Source: Hirundichthys speculiger (taxonomy: Eukaryota; Chordata; Actinopteri; Beloniformes; Exocoetidae). From it: DNA of 64,000 bases. The notes under the pieces are model-generated. The model was not told where the DNA came from. It saw nothing but the letters and a program-made list of their open reading frames with translations, and searched no databases. Positions 48,520 to 59,500 of this stretch are shown piece after piece. Numbering within the stretch: position 1 is the first letter of the stretch; each line of letters starts with the position of its first letter. The DNA lies in the NCBI GenBank assembly GCA_018398805.1, contig JAGFBZ010002566.1:1-64000 (forward strand). The letters run 5' to 3'. Both the position numbers and the translations under genes were made by a program.

Positions 48520-49030
48520 TAACAAATACTTCCCTGAGATGGTTTCTGACAGTTTGTGCAGAAATTCTTTGGTAAAGCAAACTGATTTACTCAGCAGCTG
48601 TCTGGACGGCTGGTCTCAGATGATCTTGGAGGTGAAGATGCTGAATGTGGAGGTCCTGGGCTGGTGTGGTTACAGTTATGAGGCCGGTTGGATGTACTGG
48701 CAAATCCTCTGAAACCCCTTAGGAAACGGCTCATGGTAGAGAAGTGAACATTCAGTTCACAGGCAACAGCTCTGGTGGACATTCCTGCAGTCAGCCATGC
48801 CAACCGCACGCTCCCTCAAAACGTGCAACATCTGTGGCTTTGTGCTGTGTGATAACACAGCACATTTTTTAAGAGTTATTGTGGCCGGCCTCAGGCACAC
48901 CTGTGCAATAATCACGCTGTCTAATCAGCACCTTGATATGCCACACCTGTGAGGTGGATGGATTATCTCAGCAAAGGAGAAGGGCTCACTAACACAGATT
49001 TAGACAGATTTGTGGACTTCCTGTCTTGGT
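48520..49030 (-). mobile_element. Tc1/mariner-like transposase N-terminal remnant
   Basis: The minus ORF 48809-48591 (72 codons) begins MRLAWLTAGMSTRAVACELN and continues with a second helix (FSTMSRFLRGFRGFASTSNR). This is a helix-turn-helix pair as in Tc1/mariner-like transposases. No catalytic DDE part is seen. Sister copy at 27360-28065. Confidence 0.6.
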
Positions 49031-50099
49031 TCTTGAAAACAGGCCTCTTCGGTTCTAACAAACTGGTGGAGAGTATCAGGCTCATAAGGTCTGGTCCAGT
49101 GATGTGGACTCAAAGGGGCATGGGGAGAACTCAGACAGGAGAAGTGGTCCCTCGACCCCATATACCCCGGGTCAACCCGGTACACAGCGGGCTCAAATCC
49201 AAGCAGCCCAACAGCCCACATGAACCAGTAGCACCAGTAACCAGATAATAACCTGTTGGTTATTATCTGCAGTTTGAGAGCAACCAGCTATCTGGGAGCT
49301 CTTTGAGTTCTGTTAAGGGAACTGAAACACTTTACGATCCATGGTGATGTGCTCATCTCCTACATCACACAGGAAAGCAAGATACATTTATGAATTAAAA
49401 AAAAGGATCAATTTCAAGTTTCTTCTGAAATCTATTCTGGAAAAAATACTGATGGTTTGAGCAGATAAAAGCAGAATCTGTGGAGGAATTTACAAGAGAT
49501 AAAGGGTGGGATTAAATAAGTACTTTTCTTCTGCTCAATCCTTTTCAAATATGTCAGTTTTATATTGGTCCTTTTTTGTATATTAAATGTTTTGTTTTAT
49601 TGATTGTTTATTTGTATGTTTGTTTTGGTGACACACATTCAGAAAAAAAGGGAGACATCTTTCATCACATTATTCACTGCTAAACCCTAAACAACCCACA
49701 GTGATCACCTGGAGAGTAAGTAATTTAATTTATGTAGTTGTTTTTGCCAAATGAAAGGAAAACAATTAAAATTCCACCACTTATCCTGTGAACTCAGATG
49801 ACGTGCAGAGTTCAACATGTTGAAACTTTATTTAATAAAGAAATGCTGAGGTGAACCTTACAATGTTTGTTGTAAGGTTAATTTAAAATAAAGTTTAATT
49901 TACATTGCTTTCAGGACTTCATTACCCATAAGGCTGTGTGACTGCATGTTAAAAAGGTGCTAAAGGAGATGTTTTGTACACCTTTTGTGTACAAGTCATC
50001 CACTTCTCATCCTCGCTTGAGGATGTCACTTTCTAATTGACTGCAGTAACGGTGTGGTGTGTGTGTGTGTGTTGTGTTTAAATGTGGGCATATCGTACT
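49031..50099. other. Intergenic, nothing recognised
   Basis: No supported exon or repeat border. ORFs at 48949-49248 and 49000-49221 overlap on opposite strands and have no recognisable domain. Confidence 0.35.
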
Positions 50100-50483
50100 C
50101 ACAAGCATACACTCAAACTGTGCTCTAATTGTGTTCTGGTGAGGCAGTCAATCGGCTGTTAAACAACAGGCTGGAATACGACTGAGGTGCAAAATGGAGT
50201 TTTATTCTCCAAGTCTGCATGCAGATTCAGAGAGGTCATTACAGAGGGCTGGATCATTCAGAATGACAAGTGGCAAAAGGCGTACAGTTCATCTTAAACA
50301 TCAGTGGAAAACAAGGAGACCTTGAGCAAAACTGTCTAGACGCCTACAAGTCAAAACTAACAAATCACGGCCTTCGAACAGACAGGAGTCGAGACCAGAA
50401 GTCATGGACTCATGACACAGCAATTTAGTCTCAAAATGCAATTTTTAATATCACAGTGTGGATGGGGGGGGGGGGGGGGGGGG
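50100..50483. repeat. Dispersed repeat (partner of 22915-23280) ending at a poly-G run
   Basis: Shared landmarks with 22915-23280: GACTGAGGTGCAAAATGGA, ATTCTCCAAGT, GGAGACCTTGAG and AAGTCATGGACTCATGA. A run of about 20 G follows at 50464-50483. Confidence 0.65.
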
Positions 50484-51689
50484 TAGTTTGTGGTTGGTCA
50501 TGTCTGTTGCATTGATTCTCTTGGATCTTGTAACTTGTGCTGTGTGTGGTGGCATGTGGTCATTTGTGGTGTAACACGTCACAATTGGACAACTAGTTTC
50601 TACTTCTGCTTTTTTGTAATCGGTTTTGTTTCGTGTTTTTCACAAATGACTCTCTTGTAGGTGTTGCAATTTTGTATTAATCCTCATGAGTGAGAATATC
50701 CGTTTGCGTTGAAGCAAAAGCCCTTCAGGATATCTGGCTCTGCCATTTGTGCATTTTATCTGCAGTATTTGTGGATACCTGAGCATGATATCACTTCACC
50801 ATGTTTTAATGTCTGAAGTTTAAATTCTTTGTGACTTCAGTTTTCTTTCTACTTTTAGTGATGGGTTCAGTCGTGCTATTTTCAGTGCTTTATTACTGTT
50901 AGGCTTCGTTTCCATGTTGGCTTTTAGTGGAGGGAACACAAGATCCTATGGGAGAAGTGACCCAAAAGTTGGATTTCCCAATGAGAAGAACCAGATGCCT
51001 AATTTTTCTTTTCAAGTCTGCTTAATCTAGACCAGTGCTTCTCAATTATTTTCTGCTTTTTTTTTTGTTTGTTTTTATTTTTCTTGAAGGATATTAGGTT
51101 GACAGGAGTCTGGTTTCTGGGAAATGCATATTTTAGACTTTGCATGTTGTTTTTTTTTTTTAAGTGAGATTTTACATGCATGCATATCTTGCTATGTGAG
51201 AAGGAAAATATCTATGCTTAGCATAGCATATCTATACTATGTCTTGCTTTTTTTTGTTTATTCAAATTTTGAATTTTGCAATCTTTGTCTTTAAGGCCAT
51301 GTGAACTCTCCCTACATATAGGAGGATCCATATGGGCGGTCATCTTATATCAGCCCTGATGAAGGCCCACAGGCCGCAATGTGCCGGCTATAGTTTTTAA
51401 CTTTTTAACTTGTTTGGCCATGCTGGAATAAAGACTTTTTAACCTCTGCCCTCCTCTGAGTGCCTCAGTTTCTACAAGAAACTAGGAGTTGGATCCCTAT
51501 ACTTATGAGCACCAGATGTAAGGACAGAAGACCATCGATACCCATGCAGGACTCCAAGCTTGTTTTTTTAATTATATATATATTTTTTACTATAGACCCA
51601 TATGTAGTGGGATAATCTTTTCCATTTACTTGGTGTTACCATGGTGAATTGCAGAGTCGGGGCTCCATTGATGATGACTTATGTCACAG
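50484..51689. other. Intergenic, T-rich runs
   Basis: Holds T-runs near 51058-51080 and 51150-51162. No exon supported. Confidence 0.35.
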
Positions 51690-51950
51690 TAACTTGGGGT
51701 CAACATACTCAGTCTGAACACCTGTTCTGAAATGAACAGCTTGTTGAATCTCTTTCCTGAAACAGACCCCTGCTGTTTTGATGAAGACAGCAAGCTGGAT
51801 GCAACATGGAAAAACAAAGCTGTCAGATGAGGAATGAAGGGGAGAAGTGACTGAAAACCGCACAACAACTCTACTTTCTGAATAACTAAAGCACATTTAC
51901 TTCAGACTGGTGTGTCAGAAGCTGAACACAGATTTAAACGTCTGACGGGC
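51690..51950 (+). pseudogene. Decayed V-set exon of a fourth Siglec-like copy
   Basis: Segments line up with the V exons of genes 1-3 in order: CCCTGCTGTTTTGATGAAGAC (against CCCTGCTCCTTTGACATAGAC of gene 3), CAACATGGAAAAACAAAG (the conserved WKSK region), AACCGCACAACAACTCT (the NCTTT region) and ATTTACTTCAGACTGG (YFR, with the arginine codon at 51904-51906). Stops and gaps interrupt it (TGA near 51828, TAA near 51885). No leader, C2 or TM exon is found next to it. The remaining similarity is short, so this is an inference from order and spacing. Confidence 0.5.
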
Positions 51951-52067
51951 TGCACGCCAGCTCACATTTGAGTATCTGACTGTTTTTTTTAGAGCCAAAC
52001 CCACAGGCAGAGCGGACAGCGTACGTCCTGATATGAAAGAGAAGGGAGGAGAAATTTAGACACACAA

Positions 52068-52350
52068 ACAAGTTCCTCATTTTCAAGTAAACCCATGCGC
52101 TGGTTTAGAGGGTACCATCACTTCTAACAACGCTGACTTTTCTGCAGACGTCACAACAATGTAAGTCATTATATCTCTTAAAAATCCCACTTAGCAAAAA
52201 GATAGTTTGAAGTTCCATGATGCTTTGATTTGAGATTTAAATGAATTATTTTACAAAGCTGGAAGGTAAAAAAAAACAAGTGAGAGTTCCATTCCAAGAA
52301 GTTAGATATTTCTTTAAGCAAATTTACGGTCCATTATGTTTTGTAGACTG
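52068..52350. repeat. Paralogous flank shared with 9455-9545 and 36060-36150
   Basis: 52068-52175 resembles 9455-9550 (TTCCTCATTT and GTAAGT..TTATATCT shared). 52280-52350 resembles 36064-36145 (GTGAGAGTTCCATT, GGTCCATTATGTTTT). The region joins features found near genes 1 and 2 and marks the start of the gene-3 unit. Confidence 0.5.
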
Positions 52351-53929
52351 CAGATATAAAGTCTACTGTTTAATTTTTTTATGTTCCTGCCATAGTTTTG
52401 GAAAAATTTAACACTGCAGCTGAACTTAATTAACCTACCAAAGAAATTTATGATTTAAAGGTTTTTTTCCAAATGCTATCATGTTTAAATCCAAAAAATG
52501 ACTTTTCAATCGTGTATTTATTTAGTTTTAAGGGGAAATATAGCTTCTTGATACCTTTATCTGTGACTTTGAACACAAATGAGTGATATTATTCTTAATA
52601 TCTCCATGGAAATAAACCATTAAATTCAGCTGAAAATGCATCTTCTCCATCACAGCCATTAACGTGCTGGTACCTTGAGAGGTTGCTGGCTTGAAGGATG
52701 GTGATGCTAATACCCCACCTGTTTATGGTCTTGTGCCTGCTATTGGCTTTAAAAACAATATTGTTGACCAGGTCAATGACTGATTCATGATCTGATTAAC
52801 AAAAGGGGAATATGATGCTCCATTTCATTTCACCTGTTACGTCTGTTTGGTTATCAGATATAACAACACACCTCAGTGCTGTAAGATCCACCAAAAAGAT
52901 ATAAGAATGACTTCCAGCTAAACTATAAAATGTCTGGTCCGGTCCAGCGATAAGTTTTGCTTTCGCGAAAAATGGTGAATAAGGAAGTCCTTCCAAATCC
53001 AGCTGACTCCTGAATCACTGCCATGATGACTTTTTTTTCAATACTTCCTTATAACAGTATGTGTCTTTTTGGAAAATATGTGTTCAGAAACTGGATGCCA
53101 CTCTGTATAATTTCTCCTTTGGTTATTCTCACTTCTCCATATTTGCAACTTTAAGTTATGTTTAGTGTGAAGTGTCTTCTGTGTTTTTCTTTCCCTTCCC
53201 TCTCTGCTGCGTCAGCTGCATATTATCTCTTCCCCTCCTCTATTCCAATCCAGGCAGTAAAAGGAAGTGAAAGGTTCTTACACAAACAAGTGAAAATACT
53301 TTTTCATATTAAGCTTGATCTATCATGAAACTGTTGATCTTTTGGTGTTTTTGTGATTTTTGTCTTTGGATTATTTTATTAAAACCTAGGATAGAATTTC
53401 AGCAAACTTTCAGCAAAAGGAATATTTACAGAAAAATGCAAATTGTGATAATAAAATATTTTGTGTAAATATTCCATGGAGTTGAATTGTTCTGTTCATA
53501 ATGTTTTTTTCTAGTCCAACTATTATATATTTCAATACGTGTGTAATTGTGTTTGCACTGTGTGCCCTTTCCCGTTGCTTTAACTTTATATATTTCTCAA
53601 TTGTGGGATAAATAAAGGATTATCTAATGTTATTTTATCTTAGATAACACCTTTTACTGGGATATATGACATGTACTGGGTTATTTCAAGGTCTTAATTA
53701 GATTTTTTTTTGAGTTGGCTCCAGTAACATATGACTTAAGTAACATACTTTGAAAGTTAGTATGAATTGAAGCTGAAGATGAGCACTCTGATCTACCTGG
53801 ATACTCTCTGTTGGACTGAAAGGCATCTGAAAGGCAACATCAAAAGACAAGACAAGGGGAGGGGAAGGAGGACACAGCGACAGCGTGTCAGACACAGACT
53901 TCAATGAATTCGTACATGCTTGTGGGAGA
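52351..53929. other. Intergenic with an L2-type tail
   Basis: About 53555-53640 is the tail of an L2-like LINE (TTGTGGGATAAATAAAGGAT followed by TATCTAATGTTATTTTATC). The rest shows no exon. Confidence 0.5.
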
Positions 53930-54422
53930 GAAAAAAGCTTGAGTATCGATCTTTTTACATGAGTATCATTCGATATCAATACCAGCGTTGGTATCAATAT
54001 TATCGATATTTGAATCGATCTGCCTACCTCTACTTTCCACATTTTTCTTTAAAAAAAAAATCTGAAACATACAGTGCATTATAAATACATTTAAAACGAA
54101 ATGTGTAACTTGAGATAATTAAAATAGTCTTCAGTTGCATATTCAGTTGCAGTGCAGATGTAATAACTTTTGAGTGTGTCTATTTTGCTCTGTATGAGAG
54201 TATGAGTATGTGAGAAATGTTGGACAGAGTTGTAAATGTCTGATTCAGTAAAGTAACAATTCAAGTAATAAATAACCACAATAAGGAATAAACATCTCTG
54301 TGTGATTAAATCTAAATCAGAAGGCATATAAGGCTATATTTTAAAATTTGTCATCATGGTGGTACTCAGAGAGCTGAACAGTTTCTCAGGTGGTACGCAG
54401 TATTACAAGTTTGAGAACCACT
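53930..54422. mobile_element. Fragment with ATCGAT motifs joined to MITE 'CAGTGGT', copy 2
   Basis: About 53945-54025 carries repeated TATCGAT/ATCGATA motifs of a decayed element. From about 54034 the sequence matches the 3' part of the MITE at 32040-32835, ending GTTTGAGAACCACTG at 54422. The MITE 5' end is missing. Confidence 0.6.
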
Positions 54423-54441
54423 GTGCTAGAAGATCTCTCAT

Positions 54442-54902
54442 CATGGGCGGAGTTTGCGGGGGGGGGCAGGGGGAGCATTGCTCCCCCTGGTTGCTGAAAT
54501 ATGTAATTGCATTGTCAATGAACTGGCAAAAATAAATAAATGTTTTTGACCGTAATGTTTTTTTTAAGTCCAAAATAAACTGCAGTATATTGTGACAGTT
54601 AAATGAATCATGTTATATTTTGTTTCTTAATACATTTAACGTCATTAACATTAACATTTATAACATCTACTGTGTACTGTATCCTGTTGCAACTACTGGT
54701 TTTGAACATCATCTAATCTTGGACTTCATGGTTTCGTGGTGAGTGTATCTTGGGTGCCATCATGTGCGCACGAGTTTGCACATATGTCTGCATGCGCGCC
54801 GGTTTGCATGCATGCGCGCCGGTTCGCGTGAGAGTGCGCCCGTTTGTTGAAAGTGCTTAACAATTTTTGCCCCCCCGACGCAAAAGTCAAACTACGCCTA
54901 TG
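54442..54902. mobile_element. hAT-type element (461 bp) with perfect 8-bp target duplication
   Basis: Ends CATGGGCGGAGTTTG and CAAACTACGCCTATG are imperfect inverted repeats. TCTCTCAT flanks both sides (54434-54441 and 54903-54910). G-rich near the left end and with GCGCGCCGGTT motifs near 54790-54830. No ORF. Confidence 0.88.
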
Positions 54903-54919
54903 TCTCTCATCAGTTAATT

Positions 54920-55683
54920 GACCTTTCGGTAAGCGCCGCCCCCTTCCTGGTTACTGTTGCTAGGTCGGACATTCTCGCTGCTCCTCCATTAAAGACAATG
55001 TTATTTTGCCATTTTTCCAATGTGTATCATCAGTGTTAATATTATACTATAACAACACCATGGAAATATAATGATAATATAAGTTATCTGTTAGCATTAG
55101 CTCTGGTCCATAGGTCTGTCCCACACCAGAGCTATGTTAACATCAGACAGTCGCAGCATTGTATTAATGTAATTGATAAAGTGGCGTTAACATCACTGGC
55201 CTCACCTTATACCTAACAAAATAAATATCCAGGGCCATATATATTTGTAGACAACAAGGCAGGCTTATAGGTGGCTAGCGAGTTAGCTGGAATGCTAACG
55301 GAGAGATGTTTTCACTCATCACCCTCCCTGCTGCTAAATCATATTACTTTTACTAAACAGTGGTTAAATCAATCATCTACTAAACAAAGCTAACTTACCT
55401 TGGAGTAAATGGACGCAACTTAACCCACAGCCTGCATTCTCCAGCGTTTGTTTTGGTTTGGGAAAGGGAATGAAAATGTCCCTCCAAACGTTCTGGACAC
55501 CTCGAGTCACTGTTGCAGGTCCCCAGCAGCAATATTCTACCACGGTGTTATTCTAGTGTAATGTAAATACGGTTGATAGGCATCGGAAAAATGGCAAAAT
55601 AACATTGTCCTTAATGGAGGAGCAGCGAGAATGTCCGACCTAACAACAGTAACTAGGGAGGGGGCGGTGCTTACCGAAAGGTC
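54920..55683. mobile_element. MITE family 'GACC', copy 2 (764 bp), AATT target
   Basis: Ends GACCTTTCGGTAAGC and GCTTACCGAAAGGTC; AATT on both sides (54916-54919, 55684-55687). The paralogous site near 8108-8112 has a single AATT between the same flanks, so AATT is the duplicated target. Confidence 0.88.
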
Positions 55684-56360
55684 AATTCATTACTGAAACA
55701 CGAACAGCCCATGCTGGTTGTCTTATCAGTGTCCACTTCAACAAATCCTCATAACCACACAGGACAAAGACATCAACTTCTATCAGATCATAACATCTCA
55801 GTGCATGAAGATATGTCCTCAGATTCACAAAGTACTGCCTAAAAAGCAATACTAGGAGCATCTTTCAATCACATATTATCACATTATGTCAGCAATGGAT
55901 ATGTAGCAATGCAAAATTAATATCAATGAAATCAATACAAAACAGAAATCAATCTCTACTAAACAAGCTATTACCTTGATAATGCAACTAAACTGCATTT
56001 CAGTTTGTTTGGTTTGGGAAAGGGAATAAAATGTCCCTCCAGTGGACACCTCGAGTCATGTTGCAGATCCCCGCAGCAATATCTACCATGGAGTTATTCT
56101 AGTGTAATGAAATACGGTGATAGGCATCGGAAAAATGGCAAAATAACATTGTCCTTAATGGAGGAGTAGCGAGAATGTCCGACCTAACAACAGTAACTAG
56201 GGAGGGGGCGGTGCTTACCGAAAGGTCAATTCATTACTGAAACACGAACAGCCCATGCTGGTTGTCTTATCAGTGTCCACTTCAACAATCCTCATAACCA
56301 CACAGGACAAATACATCAACTTCTATCAGATCATAACATCTCAGACAGACAAACTGCACG
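55365..56360. repeat. Tandem duplication (544-bp offset) spanning MITE end and flank
   Basis: About 55365-55815 recurs at about 55945-56360. The second part, from about 56120 to 56330, is almost identical, including GGTGCTTACCGAAAGGTCAA. In contrast, about 55840-56115 differs from the first copy by many one-base deletions. The duplication includes the MITE 3' end and unique flank, so it is not a second transposition. Confidence 0.8.
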
Positions 56361-56591
56361 TGAAGATATTCAGCTCAGATTCACAAAGTTACTGCACATA
56401 TTACCAAGAACAATGATAGGAGCATACTTTAAATTTCACAATTTATCCTGTGATGTCAGATGGCATGTGCAAATGTACTTTAAATCCTTTTAAAGTCACA
56501 TTTGATTTTATAATTTATTTCTCAAATGGATTAAAAAGCAGCAGAAGTGAACTCTCTCATGTGTGATCTACAGACTCCTTTAAACACAAAG

Positions 56592-59500
56592 ATGGCTGGA
56601 GCTCTGCTTTTCCTTCTCACAGGCTGTCTGATGTGGGGTGAGTTATCAGTCACTAACATTTGGTTTGTAAAAAGATTACAAAAAGTTTACTATGCAGTTT
56701 TGGTTTCTATTATATGTTTTGACATAAATGCTTAATTTCAATCTGACATTCCAAGAAAAACTGAGAGGAAATTTGTCATAAACAATTAATAGAACGGCAG
56801 AAGACTGTTATGCCTTATACTATATCTTCTTTAAATGTTGCTGTTTTCTTTTTCTCTTTTTATGTTTGTTTCAGGCGGCTCTTGTGGAAAGTTTCAAATT
56901 TCTATGGTGCAAACTGCACAGGTCATGCCTGGATCCACCCTAACCATCCCCTGCTCCTTTGACATAGACAGCAATTATCAAGACTCGTTAAATTCCAATT
57001 GTGAAGCAGTATGGAAAAGTAAAGATGAAGAATTCCTCAGCGGAGACAAGACAAAGCTAAGCACAATTGAAAGAATGGCAGGAGACTTGACAAAGAAGAA
57101 CTGCACCACAACCTTCCACTAACTTGTGTCCTCATCACTCTGATACATATTACTTCAGACTGGAATGTCCCAACTCTCTGAAATATTCCTTTAAAGACAC
57201 ACCTGTGAATATTTTGGTCAGAGGTAGGTTTTAATAATTATTCACAAATAATTTAAAGGCAAGTTATACTGGTGGTGAATGTTTTAATTAGGGCTGTGCA
57301 ACAATTAAAATTTTTAAATCATGATTAATCGCATGATTTCCCTGATTAATCGTGATTAATCGCACTGTATACGCAAAATAAAATAATGAATTCAAAAGTG
57401 TAAAGTGCACTTTTATTTAAATGTTCTGCTGCCATATGAACTAAAGTGTCATAACATTTGTTGTTCAAACATTTTTAACATCAGCACTTGTCAGTAACAC
57501 ATATTTAGTGTAAATCTCATCTAAAAAAATGTCAAATAAAATAAAGCTTATTGCCACTGCCACATTAAAACAGGCAATTTCTGAGGTAACAGCAGAAACT
57601 TTTAATGGGGAGTTCAACTTGGGAGTAGTTACAAATAAAAATAATTTTAAACAAAATAAAATGTCACTTTTCAGTTAAAATTAAAGTGACATTTTTATTG
57701 TTTTTCATTTTTTAATCTAACACAAAAAGGAAAAAAAAGGCTTTTTTTTATACATATATTTCAATTTTAGGCTTAAATCAGAAATATGAAATGAAAAAAC
57801 TGACCAGGGAACTGAATTTGTTTTTTATATTTAATTGGAAATGGCTTCGTGCACGGCAGTTCAGGTAGCATGGCGGCACTGGAATCACATACTTTGCAAT
57901 ATTGTGAAAATCTGGATGAAAAAGATTGAACCAAAGAACTCTCCAGCTCTGCGTCTCCTCAGATCATGAGGAGCACAGAATTTTCTGATGCTTATTTTCG
58001 AGCATTACAGGATATCCATCTGCTGCTGAATAAGCCCTTGATCAGACTACCGTATTGGCCCGAATATGGGACGATATTTTAATCTAGAAGTCATATTTTC
58101 AAAAATGGGGGTCGTTTTATAATTGAGGACTGGACTTTCTGTTGTCATTACACATCGGTGCCAATAGATGGAGCCGCACTAAAGTAACCAGTAAAAGAAC
58201 AGCACGACAGTGAACACATGGAGCAGATCTGATGTAAAATGGAGGAATGACACGATCGTCTTGAACAAAGAGGTTTTAAAGTTTTGTTGCAGTTGATTGT
58301 TTTTGTTAATATTGCTACCTGAGTTGCTACCCAAACTGTAAAGTATACAGATTTTTACCGCTGTCCGTTTTAGCTTGTCCGCACGTTTACCTGCCAATTT
58401 TCCGGTTCCGCAGCAGCCAGTAACAGACTTTTCAAAACAAAAGCATGTGAGCAACATGTGTTAACGCGCGATAAAATAAATGTTGGCGTTAATAAATTAA
58501 TGAGTTAACGCGATAATAACGCGTTAACTTGCCCAGCCCTAGTTTTAATACATAATAATTATATTAAAAAGGAAGACAAAAAAGCAGGAAAAAGTTTCTT
58601 ATTCATCAAGTAATGAACGTGTCTCTACCTTCCAGCTGATTCTTCCACACTGACTCTAAAACCGTCCAGGCTGGAGGTGAAGGAGGGAACCTCAGTGAGT
58701 CTGAGCTGCTCTGCTCCAGCTGCCTGTCTTTCTCCTCCAACTCTGACATGGACCTCCAGCCTGGATGACAGTCAGAGGACCCTGCAGGAGAATCAGAACA
58801 GAACTGAAGTAGTGATCTCTGTTCTTAACTTCACTGCTTCTCACCTCAATCACGGACAGAAAATCTCCTGCTCAGCCTTCTACAAGAAACCAGATGGAAG
58901 TCCTCTAGAGTCTGTTACAAAAGGTTTAACGGCTGTGATTTCATGTAAGTTTTATTTGTCAAGTTTATTTCTGTAGAACATTCAAAACAACATAACAAAG
59001 AAACAATATCTACTGAAATTATATAGAAAAAAACAACAACAGTACTATCATAAAACAATAAGTAAATAATTACTTAGAAGCCAAGGTATCATGCTCAGTG
59101 TGGAGAAAAAACCAATGAGAGGTTTGTTTGAAACAAAGATTCAAAATGACCAGTGGCCTGGGCAGATCTTCTATTAAAAGGTAGACTGTTCCACAATTTG
59201 GGAGCAACAACAGAAAAATCAGCTCTGATTTTTCATTTAGATGGGACAGTGAAAGTTTAAAAGCTCAGACAAATAGGGTGGCGTCATACTGTTAAGACTC
59301 TTAAAAACAAGTGATTAAAATCTTCCTGAACTGGACAGGAAGCCAGTGAAGGGAAACCAGCGCAGGAGTGATGCGCTCATGCTGTTTCTTTCCTTTCAGA
59401 GGGCGAGCTGCTGCGTTCTGAATAGTTGTAAAGGACAGAGCAGCAACTGACCAGTCCCAGAGAGTTAGATTAATTTAATCAGCAGGTCGATTTGATCCCC

